Translations under genes and position numbers: made by a program
Shown here: one piece after another, positions 11,432 to 19,819 of the stretch
Layout of the letters: the number at the start of each line of letters is the position of its first letter
Numbering within the stretch: the stretch's first letter is position 1
Assembly (NCBI GenBank): GCA_002279765.1
Contig: NCCR01000014.1
Location: 1 to 47,719 of the forward strand
Length of the DNA: 47,719 nt
Direction: 5' to 3'
From: Verrucomicrobia bacterium 12-59-8
Lineage (GTDB): Bacteria; Verrucomicrobiota; Verrucomicrobiae; Verrucomicrobiales; Verrucomicrobiaceae
The notes under the pieces: generated by a model
Seen by the model: the letters and a program-made list of their open reading frames with translations, nothing else
What the model was told of the DNA's origin: nothing
Databases searched by the model: none

Positions 11432-12003
11432 CCCTCCGATACTGCACGCTCAATGCGCCGGTCTGGCACCAGCCAGATGAGTGCCACGACCACATAAAGG
11501 CAGACTGAAATCCACGAGTGATAAAACGCGGTGGGAATGGCGGCGAGATAAAACAAGGGTGACAGCTTGCCTTTGAAATCGCTGCCGAGAGCGGCAGCGA
11601 GTTTCGAGTCGCCCTGGTTTTTCAGGATGCAGCCCTGCAAAATGTAGTAGGCGATGGCGGCGCATAGCAGCACGACGCCATAGCAGGCCGTGGGGAGCGC
11701 CGCGACATGATTCTCCCCCATCCAGCCCGTGGCAAAGGGAAACAGCGAAAGCCAGAAGAGCAGATGCAGATTGGCCCACATGATGGGGCCCGTGACCTTG
11801 CGGCAGGCCTTCAGCAGATGGTGGTGGTTGTTCCAGTAGATGCCCACATAGATGAAACTCAGCACGTAGCTGAGAAACACCGGCAGCAGCGGCTTGAGCG
11901 CCTCCAGATCGGCACCATGCGGAACCTTCAACTCCAGCACCATGATGGTGATGATGATGGCCAGCACGCCATCGCTGAAAGCCTCAAGCCGGTTCGTTTC
12001 CAT
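11428..12003 (-). CDS. TMEM175-like (DUF1211) membrane channel protein
   Basis: 191 residues from ATG 12003. The N-terminus NRLEAFSDGVLAIIITIM contains the R-x3-FSD signature of helix 1 in the TMEM175/DUF1211 family, and the rest comprises about six hydrophobic helices (for example VFLSYVLSFIYVGIYWNN and WANLHLLFWLSLFPF). Bacterial members are tetrameric K+ channels. A single 6-TM repeat of about 200 residues is the normal bacterial form. It follows fabV after 9 bases and is probably co-transcribed with it; no functional link is obvious. Confidence 0.88.
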   Translation of the reverse strand: METNRLEAFSDGVLAIIITIMVLELKVPHGADLEALKPLLPVFLSYVLSFIYVGIYWNNHHHLLKACRKVTGPIMWANLHLLFWLSLFPFATGWMGENHVAALPTACYGVVLLCAAIAYYILQGCILKNQGDSKLAAALGSDFKGKLSPLFYLAAIPTAFYHSWISVCLYVVVALIWLVPDRRIERAVSEG

Positions 12004-12012
12004 GGTCAAATA

Positions 12013-13206
12013 TTACGCCAGTGACGGCACACCGATGCTGACATCGACCTCGGCATCGTAGTCCACGCCTTCGAGGCCGAAGCCGAAGAGACGCAGGAAG
12101 CTGGTCTGGTAGCCTTCAAAATCACCCAGTTGAGCGAAGTTTTCGGTGTTCACTTCGGCCCAGCGCTGCCCCACGAGTTCCTGCAGGGCGGGCTTCATTT
12201 CCCAGTCATCCACACGGATGCGTCCGGCTTCATCCGGTTGCGGGTTGCCATTGTAGAGGCGTTCGCGGAAGAGGCGGTCCATTTGCTCGATGCAATCCTC
12301 GTGCGTGCCCTCGGCCTTCATTGCCTTGTAGAGCAGCGAGATGTACAGCGGCACCACGGGAATCGCGGAACTGGCCTGCGTCACAAGCGCCTTGTTCACC
12401 GATACCCAGGCCTTGCCTTTCAGCGCGGCGAGCTTGCCGTCCAGCACACGCTGCACGCGCTCCAAATCTTCCTTGGCACGACCAATGGTACCGTTCTTGT
12501 AAATCGGCCAGGTCACTTCCGGCCCGATGTAGCTGTAGGCCACGGTCTGCACGCCTTCGGCGAGTACGCCCGCGCTTTGCAGTGCGTCGATCCACATTTC
12601 CCAGTCTTCACCGCCCATGACGGCCACGGTCTGCGCGATCTCGTCTTCGTTCGCAGGATCAATGGTCACTTCATTGACCACCCCGTTGCCCGTATTGAGA
12701 TTTTTGTTCGTGTAGGATGCGGAGCCGATGGGCTTGAGCACGGATTTGAAAACCTCGCCCGTCTTCGGGTGCGTGCGGCGTGGGGAGGCGAGACTGTAAA
12801 TGACGCAATCGACCTGCCCCATATCCGCTTTGATCGCTTCGATCACCGTGGCCTTCATCGCATCCGAGAAAGCGTCGCCATTGAAGGAGCGGGCATACAA
12901 ACCGGCGGCCTTCGCTTCATTTTCAAAGGCGGCGGAGTTGTACCAGCCTGCGGTACCGCAGCGCTCGGCCTCACCGGGCTTTTCAAAAAACACGCCCATG
13001 GTAGCTGCACCCGAGCCAAAGGCCGCCGCGATGCGCGAGGACAGGCCGTAGCCAGTCGAGGAGCCGACGACCAGCACCTTTTTGGGGCCATTGGCGATAG
13101 GGCCGCGCGACTTCACGACGGCGATCTGGTCAGCGATGTGTTTGGCACAGCCTGTCGGATGTGCGGTGGTGCAGATGAATCCGCGAATTTTAGGGGCGAC
13201 GATCAT
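12013..13206 (-). CDS. fabV: Trans-2-enoyl-CoA/ACP reductase FabV
   Basis: 397 residues, the usual FabV length. The N-terminus IVAPKIRGFICTTAHPTGC is typical; the Rossmann motif is KKVLVVGSSTGYGLSSRI. The catalytic Y-x8-K is visible in YKNGTIGRAK. FabV reduces the enoyl intermediate in fatty-acid elongation with NADH and is intrinsically resistant to triclosan compared with FabI. Divergent from the methyltransferase at 13286 with an 79-base spacer. No other fab genes are near. Confidence 0.95.
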   Translation of the reverse strand: MIVAPKIRGFICTTAHPTGCAKHIADQIAVVKSRGPIANGPKKVLVVGSSTGYGLSSRIAAAFGSGAATMGVFFEKPGEAERCGTAGWYNSAAFENEAKAAGLYARSFNGDAFSDAMKATVIEAIKADMGQVDCVIYSLASPRRTHPKTGEVFKSVLKPIGSASYTNKNLNTGNGVVNEVTIDPANEDEIAQTVAVMGGEDWEMWIDALQSAGVLAEGVQTVAYSYIGPEVTWPIYKNGTIGRAKEDLERVQRVLDGKLAALKGKAWVSVNKALVTQASSAIPVVPLYISLLYKAMKAEGTHEDCIEQMDRLFRERLYNGNPQPDEAGRIRVDDWEMKPALQELVGQRWAEVNTENFAQLGDFEGYQTSFLRLFGFGLEGVDYDAEVDVSIGVPSLA

Positions 13207-13285
13207 AGGTGGGTAAGTTGAGCGTTAGCAGTCGCGGGGGGGCTGGCAACTTGTTTTCCTGTCCCTCATCCGGCATCATGCCCCT

Positions 13286-14050
13286 ATGCCCGCCCCTTCA
13301 TCCGCCCCCGAACAGCGCTTCTCCGACCGCGTGGAGAATTACGTGCGCTACCGCCCCAGCTACCCGCAGGAAATCATCCCCCTGCTGCAATGCGAAGCCA
13401 CGCTCACAGCGCAATCCATCATTGCCGATATCGGCTCGGGAACCGGCATTTCCGCCGAGCTTTTTTTGCGCGCAGGCTGCAACGTGCATGCCGTGGAGCC
13501 GAATCTTGAGATGCGCACCGCAGCGGAGCGTCTGCTCGCGCATTATCCCAGCTTTCACAGTGTGAATGGCAGTGCCCAGGCCACCACGCTGACGGATCGC
13601 AGCGTGGATTTCATCGTCGCAGCACAGGCATTCCATTGGTTCAACACGCCCGAGACCCGTGCTGAATTCACCCGCATCCTCAAGCCCGGCGGCAACGTCG
13701 CGCTCATCTGGAACGAGCGTAAACTCGATGACACGCCCTTCCTTCACGCTTTCGAACAACTGCTCCTCACCTTCGGCACCGACTACGCGCAAATCCGTCA
13801 CGAAAACATCGACACCGCTGCCCTCGGTGCGTTTTTCGTCGGCCCATATGCCACGCACACCTTTGCCTATGAGCAGCACTTCGATTTCGAAGGCCTCAAA
13901 GGCCGCCTGCTCTCCAGTTCCTACGCCCCTGCGGAAGGCCAGCCACGCCACGAGGAGATGATCGCCGAACTGCGCCGCATCTTTGACGCCCATGAGGCAT
14001 CAGGCCAGGTCTGCTTTGAGTATGACACGCGTGTGCATTTGGGACGTTGA
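13286..14050 (+). CDS. Class I SAM-dependent methyltransferase
   Basis: 254 residues. Motif I is ADIGSGTGISAELFL, followed by an acidic loop (VHAVEPNLEMR), motif II around DFIVAAQAFHWFN and the post-motif LKPGGNVALIWNER. The N-terminal RFSDRVENYVRYRPSYP block is the signature of the ubiquitous UbiE/BioC-like Methyltransf_11 proteins of unknown substrate. There is no membrane segment. It stands alone between divergent fabV and convergent SUI1, so context does not suggest a substrate. Confidence 0.88.
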   Translation: MPAPSSAPEQRFSDRVENYVRYRPSYPQEIIPLLQCEATLTAQSIIADIGSGTGISAELFLRAGCNVHAVEPNLEMRTAAERLLAHYPSFHSVNGSAQATTLTDRSVDFIVAAQAFHWFNTPETRAEFTRILKPGGNVALIWNERKLDDTPFLHAFEQLLLTFGTDYAQIRHENIDTAALGAFFVGPYATHTFAYEQHFDFEGLKGRLLSSSYAPAEGQPRHEEMIAELRRIFDAHEASGQVCFEYDTRVHLGR

Positions 14051-14055
14051 GTTCA

Positions 14056-14343
14056 TCACTTCACCCCACGTACTTCAAACCCTTCCGCCTCCAGCACTGC
14101 GCGCACCTTGGCCGCCTGATCGCCTTGAATCTCGATGCGTTTGTCACGCACCGTGCCGCCACAGCCGCAGGCGGCACGAACGCGTTTGGCGATCGTTTCG
14201 ATGACGGAAAGCGGCAGATGCGTGGCGAAGTCTTTGATGACAATGACCGTCTTGCCACCGCGATGAGCTTTTTCACGCTGAAGCACGACGCGCCCCATTT
14301 TCCAGAGACGCTGGGGGGAGGTGGGGTCTGTTTTCGGATCCAT
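14056..14343 (-). CDS. SUI1-family translation initiation factor
   Basis: 95 residues. The C-terminal two thirds form a SUI1/eIF1 domain: GKTVIVIKDFATHL, then the Cys-rich CGCGGTVRDKRIEIQGD signature, then the final VRAVLEAEGFEV. Bacterial relatives (YciH) affect start-codon fidelity at the small ribosomal subunit. It follows the NdpA-like gene after 12 bases on the same strand. Confidence 0.9.
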   Translation of the reverse strand: MDPKTDPTSPQRLWKMGRVVLQREKAHRGGKTVIVIKDFATHLPLSVIETIAKRVRAACGCGGTVRDKRIEIQGDQAAKVRAVLEAEGFEVRGVK

Positions 14344-14355
14344 AAACGAAGCGGC

Positions 14356-15423
14356 TCACCCCGCGCTGATGTCCTTGTTGTAGAACACCTTCACGTACTT
14401 CATGCCTTTGTCGTCGTCGAAGCCGCGTTCGAGCTGGGGGTCGTTTTCGCTGTTGCCGGGTTTGATGTGGATTTCGACGCCGGTGTCGAGTTTGAGGACG
14501 GCGGCGATGCGTTTTTTGGCTTTGGTGAGGTCTTTTTTAGAGATCTCGAAATTGGTTTCGAGGGGCTGGCCCTGCTCTTCTTCGATGCGGGCGCGGTGTT
14601 CGTCGAACTTGGCGATGGCGTCGGGGGATTTGAGGACGGTCTGGCCGAACTCTTCGAGGTCGAATTTTTCGCGGCCTTCGAAGTAATCGAGGGCGTCTTT
14701 GGCGGCGTTGGCGGTTTCCCAGGGCGGTGTGTCGTCATCGGCGGGCTGCTGTTCTTCGAGGAAGGACACGGCCATCTTGGTGTAGGCGTTGGTGAGGAAG
14801 GCGGCGTCTGGCACGGCCTCCACGCCGAGGAATTCGCGGACCCAGAAGCGGGTGTCGCCACCGCTGCGGTCGAAGGTGAGGACGTAGTAGCCTTTCTCGG
14901 CCCAGAAATTGAGGATGAGGCAGCCTTTGTCAATCTTGTCGGGATTGATGCCGTGCTCGGTGTGGAGCTGGAGGTCGCCGTTGCGCGGGGTGATGGTGAG
15001 GAAGGGCACGACGCTGTCGCTCTTCAGGATGCAGAGGCCGTTGACGAGCTCGCCTTCGATGTGGATTTCCTTGAGGAGGGAAATGCAGAGATCGCCGGCC
15101 TTGATGTTGGGATGGTTGGATTTGGCGTAGAGGCGCTGAGCGATCTCGATGCCTTTGGGGAGGAGTTGATCCTCATCTTCAAAGATGGCCTTGGCGCAGT
15201 TGTTCACCTCATGCTGCTTGAGCGAGGCGTGATGGGTGAAACGGTGGGCGAGGCAGGCCTTGAAAGGCTTCAGGAACAGCGCAGTAAGGGCTTCCTGATC
15301 CCCCTCGGCGATCTGAAACACCTCGCGGGAGGTTTGCAGAGGCTCCTCACGCAGAGGATTGCCGATCTTGGCGAGGACGACTTTGGTGGCGGTGGCAGTG
15401 TTGAGACGAAGTTTGACGGACAT
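14356..15423 (-). CDS. NdpA/YejK-like nucleoid-associated protein
   Basis: 355 residues from ATG 15423 (MSVKLRLNTATATKVVLAKI); a start 39 bases further up is open but adds a dissimilar leader. The layout fits the 37-kDa nucleoid-associated protein family: an N-terminal region with FKACLAHRFTHHASL, central LLKEIHIEGELVNGLCILKS and FLTITPRNGDLQL strands, DKGCLILNFW, and an acidic C-terminal half with VSFLEEQQPADDD and a YFEGREKFDLEEF block. Family members bind the nucleoid. Likely first gene of a two-gene unit with the SUI1 protein. Confidence 0.75.
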   Translation of the reverse strand: MSVKLRLNTATATKVVLAKIGNPLREEPLQTSREVFQIAEGDQEALTALFLKPFKACLAHRFTHHASLKQHEVNNCAKAIFEDEDQLLPKGIEIAQRLYAKSNHPNIKAGDLCISLLKEIHIEGELVNGLCILKSDSVVPFLTITPRNGDLQLHTEHGINPDKIDKGCLILNFWAEKGYYVLTFDRSGGDTRFWVREFLGVEAVPDAAFLTNAYTKMAVSFLEEQQPADDDTPPWETANAAKDALDYFEGREKFDLEEFGQTVLKSPDAIAKFDEHRARIEEEQGQPLETNFEISKKDLTKAKKRIAAVLKLDTGVEIHIKPGNSENDPQLERGFDDDKGMKYVKVFYNKDISAG

Positions 15424-15659
15424 GCGGGGCGCGGAGAGTAGAAAGGGAATGCGTTTGGCCAAGGATTAAAGAAACCTGCAATTGAAGTTTGAGACCGCTA
15501 CAAAGTAGAAAAGTGAACCTGTTGCGCCACGACAGATCCTTCGGGGTTTCCCTGATGCCACGAGCAGGGCGGAGCCGATTGCGGGAAAAAAAGGAGCGTC
15601 CAGAATGGCGGTGTAAACGCGCCAGTCTGCATTTCATCACCGTTTTACCCCCCAAAGCC

Positions 15660-15959
15660 ATGAATGCCCCTGTATTCACCACGCCAAGCGAGACTTTCAG
15701 TCCAGGCTCGCATCCCTCAGACAAAGAAATAGCCCTGCTTGCTTTCAAGCATTGGAAGGAGGAGGGCTGCTCGCACCTGCGGCCGGAACACTGGCTCAAG
15801 GCGGAAAAAGAGCTGCTGGCGGTCTATGCGGCAAAGGGGCAGGTTTTTGTTCCCGCCGAGTCTGAACGGCTGGAGGAGTTTTGGGAGCAGGAGATGGAAA
15901 CGATCTCCTGCTATGCCATGGATAGCGATCTGCTGCTCGCAACGAAAGGCTGGTCATGA
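15660..15959 (+). CDS. Small DUF2934-like protein
   Basis: 99 residues from ATG 15660; the frame is open further upstream to 15489 but that leader is basic and looks non-coding. Residues about 20-50 read EIALLAFKHWKEEGC...HWLKAEKELL, matching the I-x2-x-A-x-x-x-W-x-x-x-G-x(5)-HW-x-A-E pattern of DUF2934. Function of the family is unknown. It is the first of five same-strand genes leading to the histidine kinase and regulator; the next gene overlaps by four bases. Confidence 0.65.
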   Translation: MNAPVFTTPSETFSPGSHPSDKEIALLAFKHWKEEGCSHLRPEHWLKAEKELLAVYAAKGQVFVPAESERLEEFWEQEMETISCYAMDSDLLLATKGWS

Positions 15960-16177
15960 ATAGATCCTGCACAGTCCAAGAAACGGCGGTGGAGCCTGCC
16001 CGTCCGGACTTGGCCGCAGGTACACACAATGACGGCACGCCAACCCCGCAGCATCCGGAGGAATGCCGTCGGATTTCGAGCGCAGAGCTTGCGCAGAAAG
16101 TCATGAAGCTGACGGGAAGCGTGCGCCTAGCCTCCCGGTCCGCCCACCACTGGCATCACTGCGGCATCAACGAATAG
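15956..16177 (+). CDS. Small hypothetical protein
   Basis: 73 residues; start overlaps the previous stop (ATGA), which is the main support for its being real. It has no membrane segment or recognised domain; the C-terminal third is His-rich (ASRSAHHWHHCG). It could be spurious. Confidence 0.35.
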   Translation: MNRSCTVQETAVEPARPDLAAGTHNDGTPTPQHPEECRRISSAELAQKVMKLTGSVRLASRSAHHWHHCGINE

Positions 16178-16205
16178 CACGGCACAGGATGGCAGGAGCG
16201 CCAGC

Positions 16206-16919
16206 ATGAACAAATTCCTTCGAGAATCTCGTCTTCTAGCCGGAGTCAGGCTTTCCGGCGCGACGCAGGCCGGTCTGATGAAGGAGGACACCAGCACTCA
16301 TCCGACGCAGCCCGGGCGCAGGCGGGTGCGACATGCCGCCGCCAATAGTGCCGCTGATGATACCAGCCTTTGGGTTCAGGAGCCCATGCGTTTTCACCGG
16401 GCGCGCTATGAGCACCTGACCCGCCTCCTGCATGGGAGGTTCAATCTGGCCTCAGCACTGCTGAGCTGCCTGATTCTAATCATGCTCGGATGGCGTGCCT
16501 GGTGCGGCGAATACGTGTCTCCCGAACGCTGGCTGTACGGCCTGTTGTCCGGCTGGTTTATCGTCTTGATGGCACGGCTGGCGTTGTTCACCTGTCTGGC
16601 GGCACCACGCGGCATCTGCTATACGCAGGGCGGGTTGCGCATCTCCGGCCTGGGCACCCTGCGGGCCGAGCAGGTCCTGCACTGGTCGATTCAGCGCGGC
16701 ATCAGGATCCGCACCCATGCCAAATCCGGGGCGCGGTTGCAAATTTGCTGCCGTTGGTGCGGGTGCGAACGGCACTGGACGATGTTGATGGAGGAAGGCC
16801 TGGAAACAGAGCGGTTGGAGCGCCTGCTGGAGATGCATTTGCCACGCAGTTCCCATGGGGCAAACACACTATCCCTGCACCGAACGATTCAGATTGAAGC
16901 CGGAATCCTGAGTCAGTAG
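16206..16919 (+). CDS. Two-helix membrane protein of unknown function next to a two-component system
   Basis: 237 residues. A polar N-terminal 80 residues (basic, Arg-rich; an alternative start at Met60 is possible) precedes two membrane helices at about 82-98 (LASALLSCLILIMLGW) and 110-130 (GLLSGWFIVLMARLALFTCLAA). The remaining 100 residues look like a soluble beta-rich domain, with GGLRISGLGTLRAEQVLHW resembling bacterial PH-like domains after paired helices, then a Cys cluster CCRWCGC. The fold call is a guess. Ends 8 bases before the histidine kinase, so co-expression is likely; it may be a membrane partner of that otherwise soluble kinase. Confidence 0.6.
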   Translation: MNKFLRESRLLAGVRLSGATQAGLMKEDTSTHPTQPGRRRVRHAAANSAADDTSLWVQEPMRFHRARYEHLTRLLHGRFNLASALLSCLILIMLGWRAWCGEYVSPERWLYGLLSGWFIVLMARLALFTCLAAPRGICYTQGGLRISGLGTLRAEQVLHWSIQRGIRIRTHAKSGARLQICCRWCGCERHWTMLMEEGLETERLERLLEMHLPRSSHGANTLSLHRTIQIEAGILSQ

Positions 16920-16927
16920 GTTCCCCC

Positions 16928-19075
16928 ATGCCTCGCCCCCCCTCCAGGCAGTCCAAGTCGGCAGGCTCCTCCCAGGCAAAACGCGGGAGCGGAGATGTGC
17001 CTCGCACACGCAAGCCCAAATCTGGACCAGCGGCCACGATGGGCAAAACACCACGATCCCCTTCCCCGCGAAGCAAGCCCCGCAGCCTTCTGTCACCAGC
17101 GGCCCAAAACTCTCCGAAGCAGAAGAAGGCGCGGCAAACCCGCACGCAACTGGAGGCAATCAACAAGTCCCTGACCGCGAACGAACTGCGCTTCCGCTTG
17201 ATCATGGACCATGCTCCGGTGCTGGTATGGCTGAGTGATACCCAGAAAAAATGCACTTGGTTTAACAAGCCATGGTTGGAATTCACAGGCCGGACGATCG
17301 AGCAGGACATGGGAGACGGCTGGGCGGACAATGTGCATCCCGACGACCTGGACCGCTGCCTCATCATCTACACGATGGCCTTCGATGAGCGCGTGCCGTT
17401 TGAAATGACGTACCGGCTGCGCCGCCACGATGGCGAGTACCGCTGGCTGCTCGACAAAGGTGCCCCGCTGAACGACCCTGGGTATGAATTCGCCGGCTAC
17501 ATCGGCAGTTGCGTGGACATCACCGACCGGAAACTCGCCGAGTCGGCGGTGCGGGCCAAGGAAATGCAGCTCCGGCTGATCACCGACAACACCCCCGTGA
17601 TGCTGGTGCAGTGCAGCCGCGATCTGCGCTACACCTTCGTCAATCGCGCCTATGCGAACATGCTGAGGCTCGAACCGGAGGAAATCATCGGCAGACCGAT
17701 CATCGACATCCTGGGCAAAAAAGCCTGGGGCATCATCCGCCCCAAAATCACCCAGGTGCTGCGCGGCAGGCGCATCGAATACGAGGAAGTCATCCCATAT
17801 CCCAACTCCGGTCAGCGCATGGTGAATGTGATCTATGTGCCTGACAAAAATGTGCTGGGCCAGGTGACGGGCTGGCTGGCCTCGATCAACGACATCACCG
17901 ATCGTCGGCAGATCGAGGATGAACTGCAGCGCGAGCGGGTCTTTCTGCGCCAGGTGATCGATGCGACCCCAAGCATGATTTTTGTAAAGGACCAGAACGG
18001 GAGGTTTCTGCTGGGCAACGCTGCGCTCGCGCACAGCTGCGGCACGACGGCGGAAAAGCTGGTCGGCAGATCAGATGCAGATTTCCACCGCACGCCCGAG
18101 CAAATCGCGCACTTCAAACAAAGCGACCATGAAGTCATGTCGGGCGGCAGGGCGCGGCGGATTCCCGAGGAGGAAATCACCCAAGCAGACGGGCAGGTGC
18201 GCTGGTTCAGCACCGGCAAGGTGCCCCTGTTCAATGACGCCGGTGTCTGCGACAAGGTGCTGGGAGTGGCCACAGACATCACCGAACAGCGGCAGACTCA
18301 GAAAGAGCTGGAGCAGCGCGTGTCTGAACGCACGGCAGAGCTGGTGGCCGCGAACGAGCTATTGAGGGCGCAGATGGAGGAACGGAACCGGCTCGAAAAC
18401 ACCCTGCTCGACATCTCCGAACAGGAGCAGCGGCGCCTTGGCCAGGACCTGCACGACGGGCTTTGCCAGTCTCTTTCAGGTCTGGCCTTCATGGCACGGT
18501 CACTGACCAAAACCCTGGTGGCGCAGGAACTCGTGGGACCGGCTGCAGAAGCAGCACGACTGGCGGACTTGATCCATCAGTCCGTGGAGGAATCCCGCAA
18601 CATCGCGAAAGGGCTGCACCCCGTGGTCATGGATGCTGAAGGCCTCGTCTCCGCCCTGCATGAGCTGGCGGCACGCAGCAGCGGCAGCACCGCCTGCCGC
18701 TTGCGCTGCGAACGCATGGTTCCCATCACGGACAACGGGGTGGCGCTCCATCTGTATCGCATCGCGCAGGAGGCGGTGACGAATGCGCTGAAGCACTCAG
18801 GCGCGCGCAGCATCACCATGAGCCTCAGACTGCGGCAGAATCAGCTTAGTCTGAGCGTCGCGGATGACGGATGCGGCATGCCTGAGGTCCTGCCGGCCGG
18901 CGATGGCATGGGGGTGCGTTTGATGAAGTACCGTGCGGATGTGATCGGGGCGGATTTTGCCATCGGGAGACGCAAAAATCACGGCACCCGGATGACCTGC
19001 CTGCTGCGTATGCCTGCCGCCGCTCAGCCGCCCCCGCCCACATTCCCGGATCTTGATTCCCTGAACGAACGATGA
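16928..19075 (+). CDS. Soluble three-PAS sensor histidine kinase, NarL/HisKA_3 type
   Basis: 715 residues. The first 65 are Ser/Pro/Lys/Arg rich and probably disordered. Three PAS/PAC units follow at about 85-205, 213-330 and 335-455 (each ending in a DITDR- or DITEQR-type PAC motif), then a coiled coil (about 455-490), a HisKA_3 dimerisation domain with phospho-acceptor His509 in QDLHDGLCQSLSG, and an HATPase with N-box AQEAVTNALKHSG and G-box DDGCGMPEV. No membrane helix is visible, so signals are sensed in the cytoplasm or through a partner. The ligand cannot be told. The stop overlaps the regulator start by four bases, pairing the two genes. Confidence 0.93.
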   Translation: MPRPPSRQSKSAGSSQAKRGSGDVPRTRKPKSGPAATMGKTPRSPSPRSKPRSLLSPAAQNSPKQKKARQTRTQLEAINKSLTANELRFRLIMDHAPVLVWLSDTQKKCTWFNKPWLEFTGRTIEQDMGDGWADNVHPDDLDRCLIIYTMAFDERVPFEMTYRLRRHDGEYRWLLDKGAPLNDPGYEFAGYIGSCVDITDRKLAESAVRAKEMQLRLITDNTPVMLVQCSRDLRYTFVNRAYANMLRLEPEEIIGRPIIDILGKKAWGIIRPKITQVLRGRRIEYEEVIPYPNSGQRMVNVIYVPDKNVLGQVTGWLASINDITDRRQIEDELQRERVFLRQVIDATPSMIFVKDQNGRFLLGNAALAHSCGTTAEKLVGRSDADFHRTPEQIAHFKQSDHEVMSGGRARRIPEEEITQADGQVRWFSTGKVPLFNDAGVCDKVLGVATDITEQRQTQKELEQRVSERTAELVAANELLRAQMEERNRLENTLLDISEQEQRRLGQDLHDGLCQSLSGLAFMARSLTKTLVAQELVGPAAEAARLADLIHQSVEESRNIAKGLHPVVMDAEGLVSALHELAARSSGSTACRLRCERMVPITDNGVALHLYRIAQEAVTNALKHSGARSITMSLRLRQNQLSLSVADDGCGMPEVLPAGDGMGVRLMKYRADVIGADFAIGRRKNHGTRMTCLLRMPAAAQPPPPTFPDLDSLNER

Positions 19076-19749
19076 AAATCACTCCCGTCCAGCAGCAGCG
19101 CATTCTCATCGTGGACGATCATCCCATTTTCCGCAAAGGCATCGCCATGCTCCTTGAGCATGAGCAGGACATCATCATCTGCGGAGAAGCGGAAACCGCC
19201 GCCCAGGCCATGGGACTGGTCGAGCACCAGGAGTTCGATCTCGTGATAGCCGACATCTCCCTGAAAGACATCAACGGCATCGAGCTGGTGAAATCGCTCA
19301 GGGCACTCAAGCCTCAATTGCCGGTGCTGGTTCTCTCCATGCACGACGAATCGCTGTATGCCGAACGTGCCCTGCGTGCCGGTGCGCGCGGCTACCTGAT
19401 GAAGCAGGCGCCGCCAGACGAGGTGGTGACCGCCATCCGGCAGGTGCTCCGTGGGGACCTGTACCTCAGCGCTGCGGCAAATCTGCTGATGCTGAACACT
19501 TTTGTGACGGGAAGAGGCAGCAATAACAAAAGCTCGGTGGAGAAACTCAGCGACCGTGAACTGGAAATTTTCGAACTGCTTGGCCAGGGCCGCGGAACCA
19601 GCATGATCGCCCACGATCTGCGCCTGAGCGTGAAGACCATCGAAGCCCACCGTTCCCACATCAAGGCCAAACTCGCCATCACCACGGCTCCAGAGCTCGT
19701 GCGTGCGGCCGTCGAGTGGGTGACACGCCGCACCGGCGGCGGCGATTGA
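19072..19749 (+). CDS. LuxR/NarL-type response regulator
   Basis: 225 residues. Receiver domain: ILIVDDHPIFRKG with Asp15 and Asp16 as the acidic pair, phospho-acceptor Asp61 in VIADISLKD, the Ser of LVLSMHDES and the Lys of GYLMKQ. The C-terminal LuxR HTH is LSDRELEIFELLGQG...LRLSVKTIEAHRSHIKAKL. Direct partner of the kinase at 16928 by translational coupling. Targets are unknown; autoregulation of the 15660-19749 cluster is possible. Confidence 0.95.
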   Translation: MKITPVQQQRILIVDDHPIFRKGIAMLLEHEQDIIICGEAETAAQAMGLVEHQEFDLVIADISLKDINGIELVKSLRALKPQLPVLVLSMHDESLYAERALRAGARGYLMKQAPPDEVVTAIRQVLRGDLYLSAAANLLMLNTFVTGRGSNNKSSVEKLSDRELEIFELLGQGRGTSMIAHDLRLSVKTIEAHRSHIKAKLAITTAPELVRAAVEWVTRRTGGGD

Positions 19750-19819
19750 GCGCGCAGCCGAAATCCAGCCGCACACCTCTGCTTGCAGACGTGACAATGC
19801 AGCGCGAGTGCAAGGGTAC

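Noticed and set aside
14047..15441. Long 464-codon frame on the + strand, Gly/Phe/Asp/Val rich
   Set aside because: It is exactly antisense to the NdpA-like gene and SUI1 protein, has low-complexity composition and no recognisable domain. It arises from the codon bias of the real genes.
15489..15659. Upstream extension of the DUF2934-like protein
   Set aside because: The 57 extra residues are Arg/Lys-rich and read like translated promoter DNA; the domain and a typical start begin at 15660.
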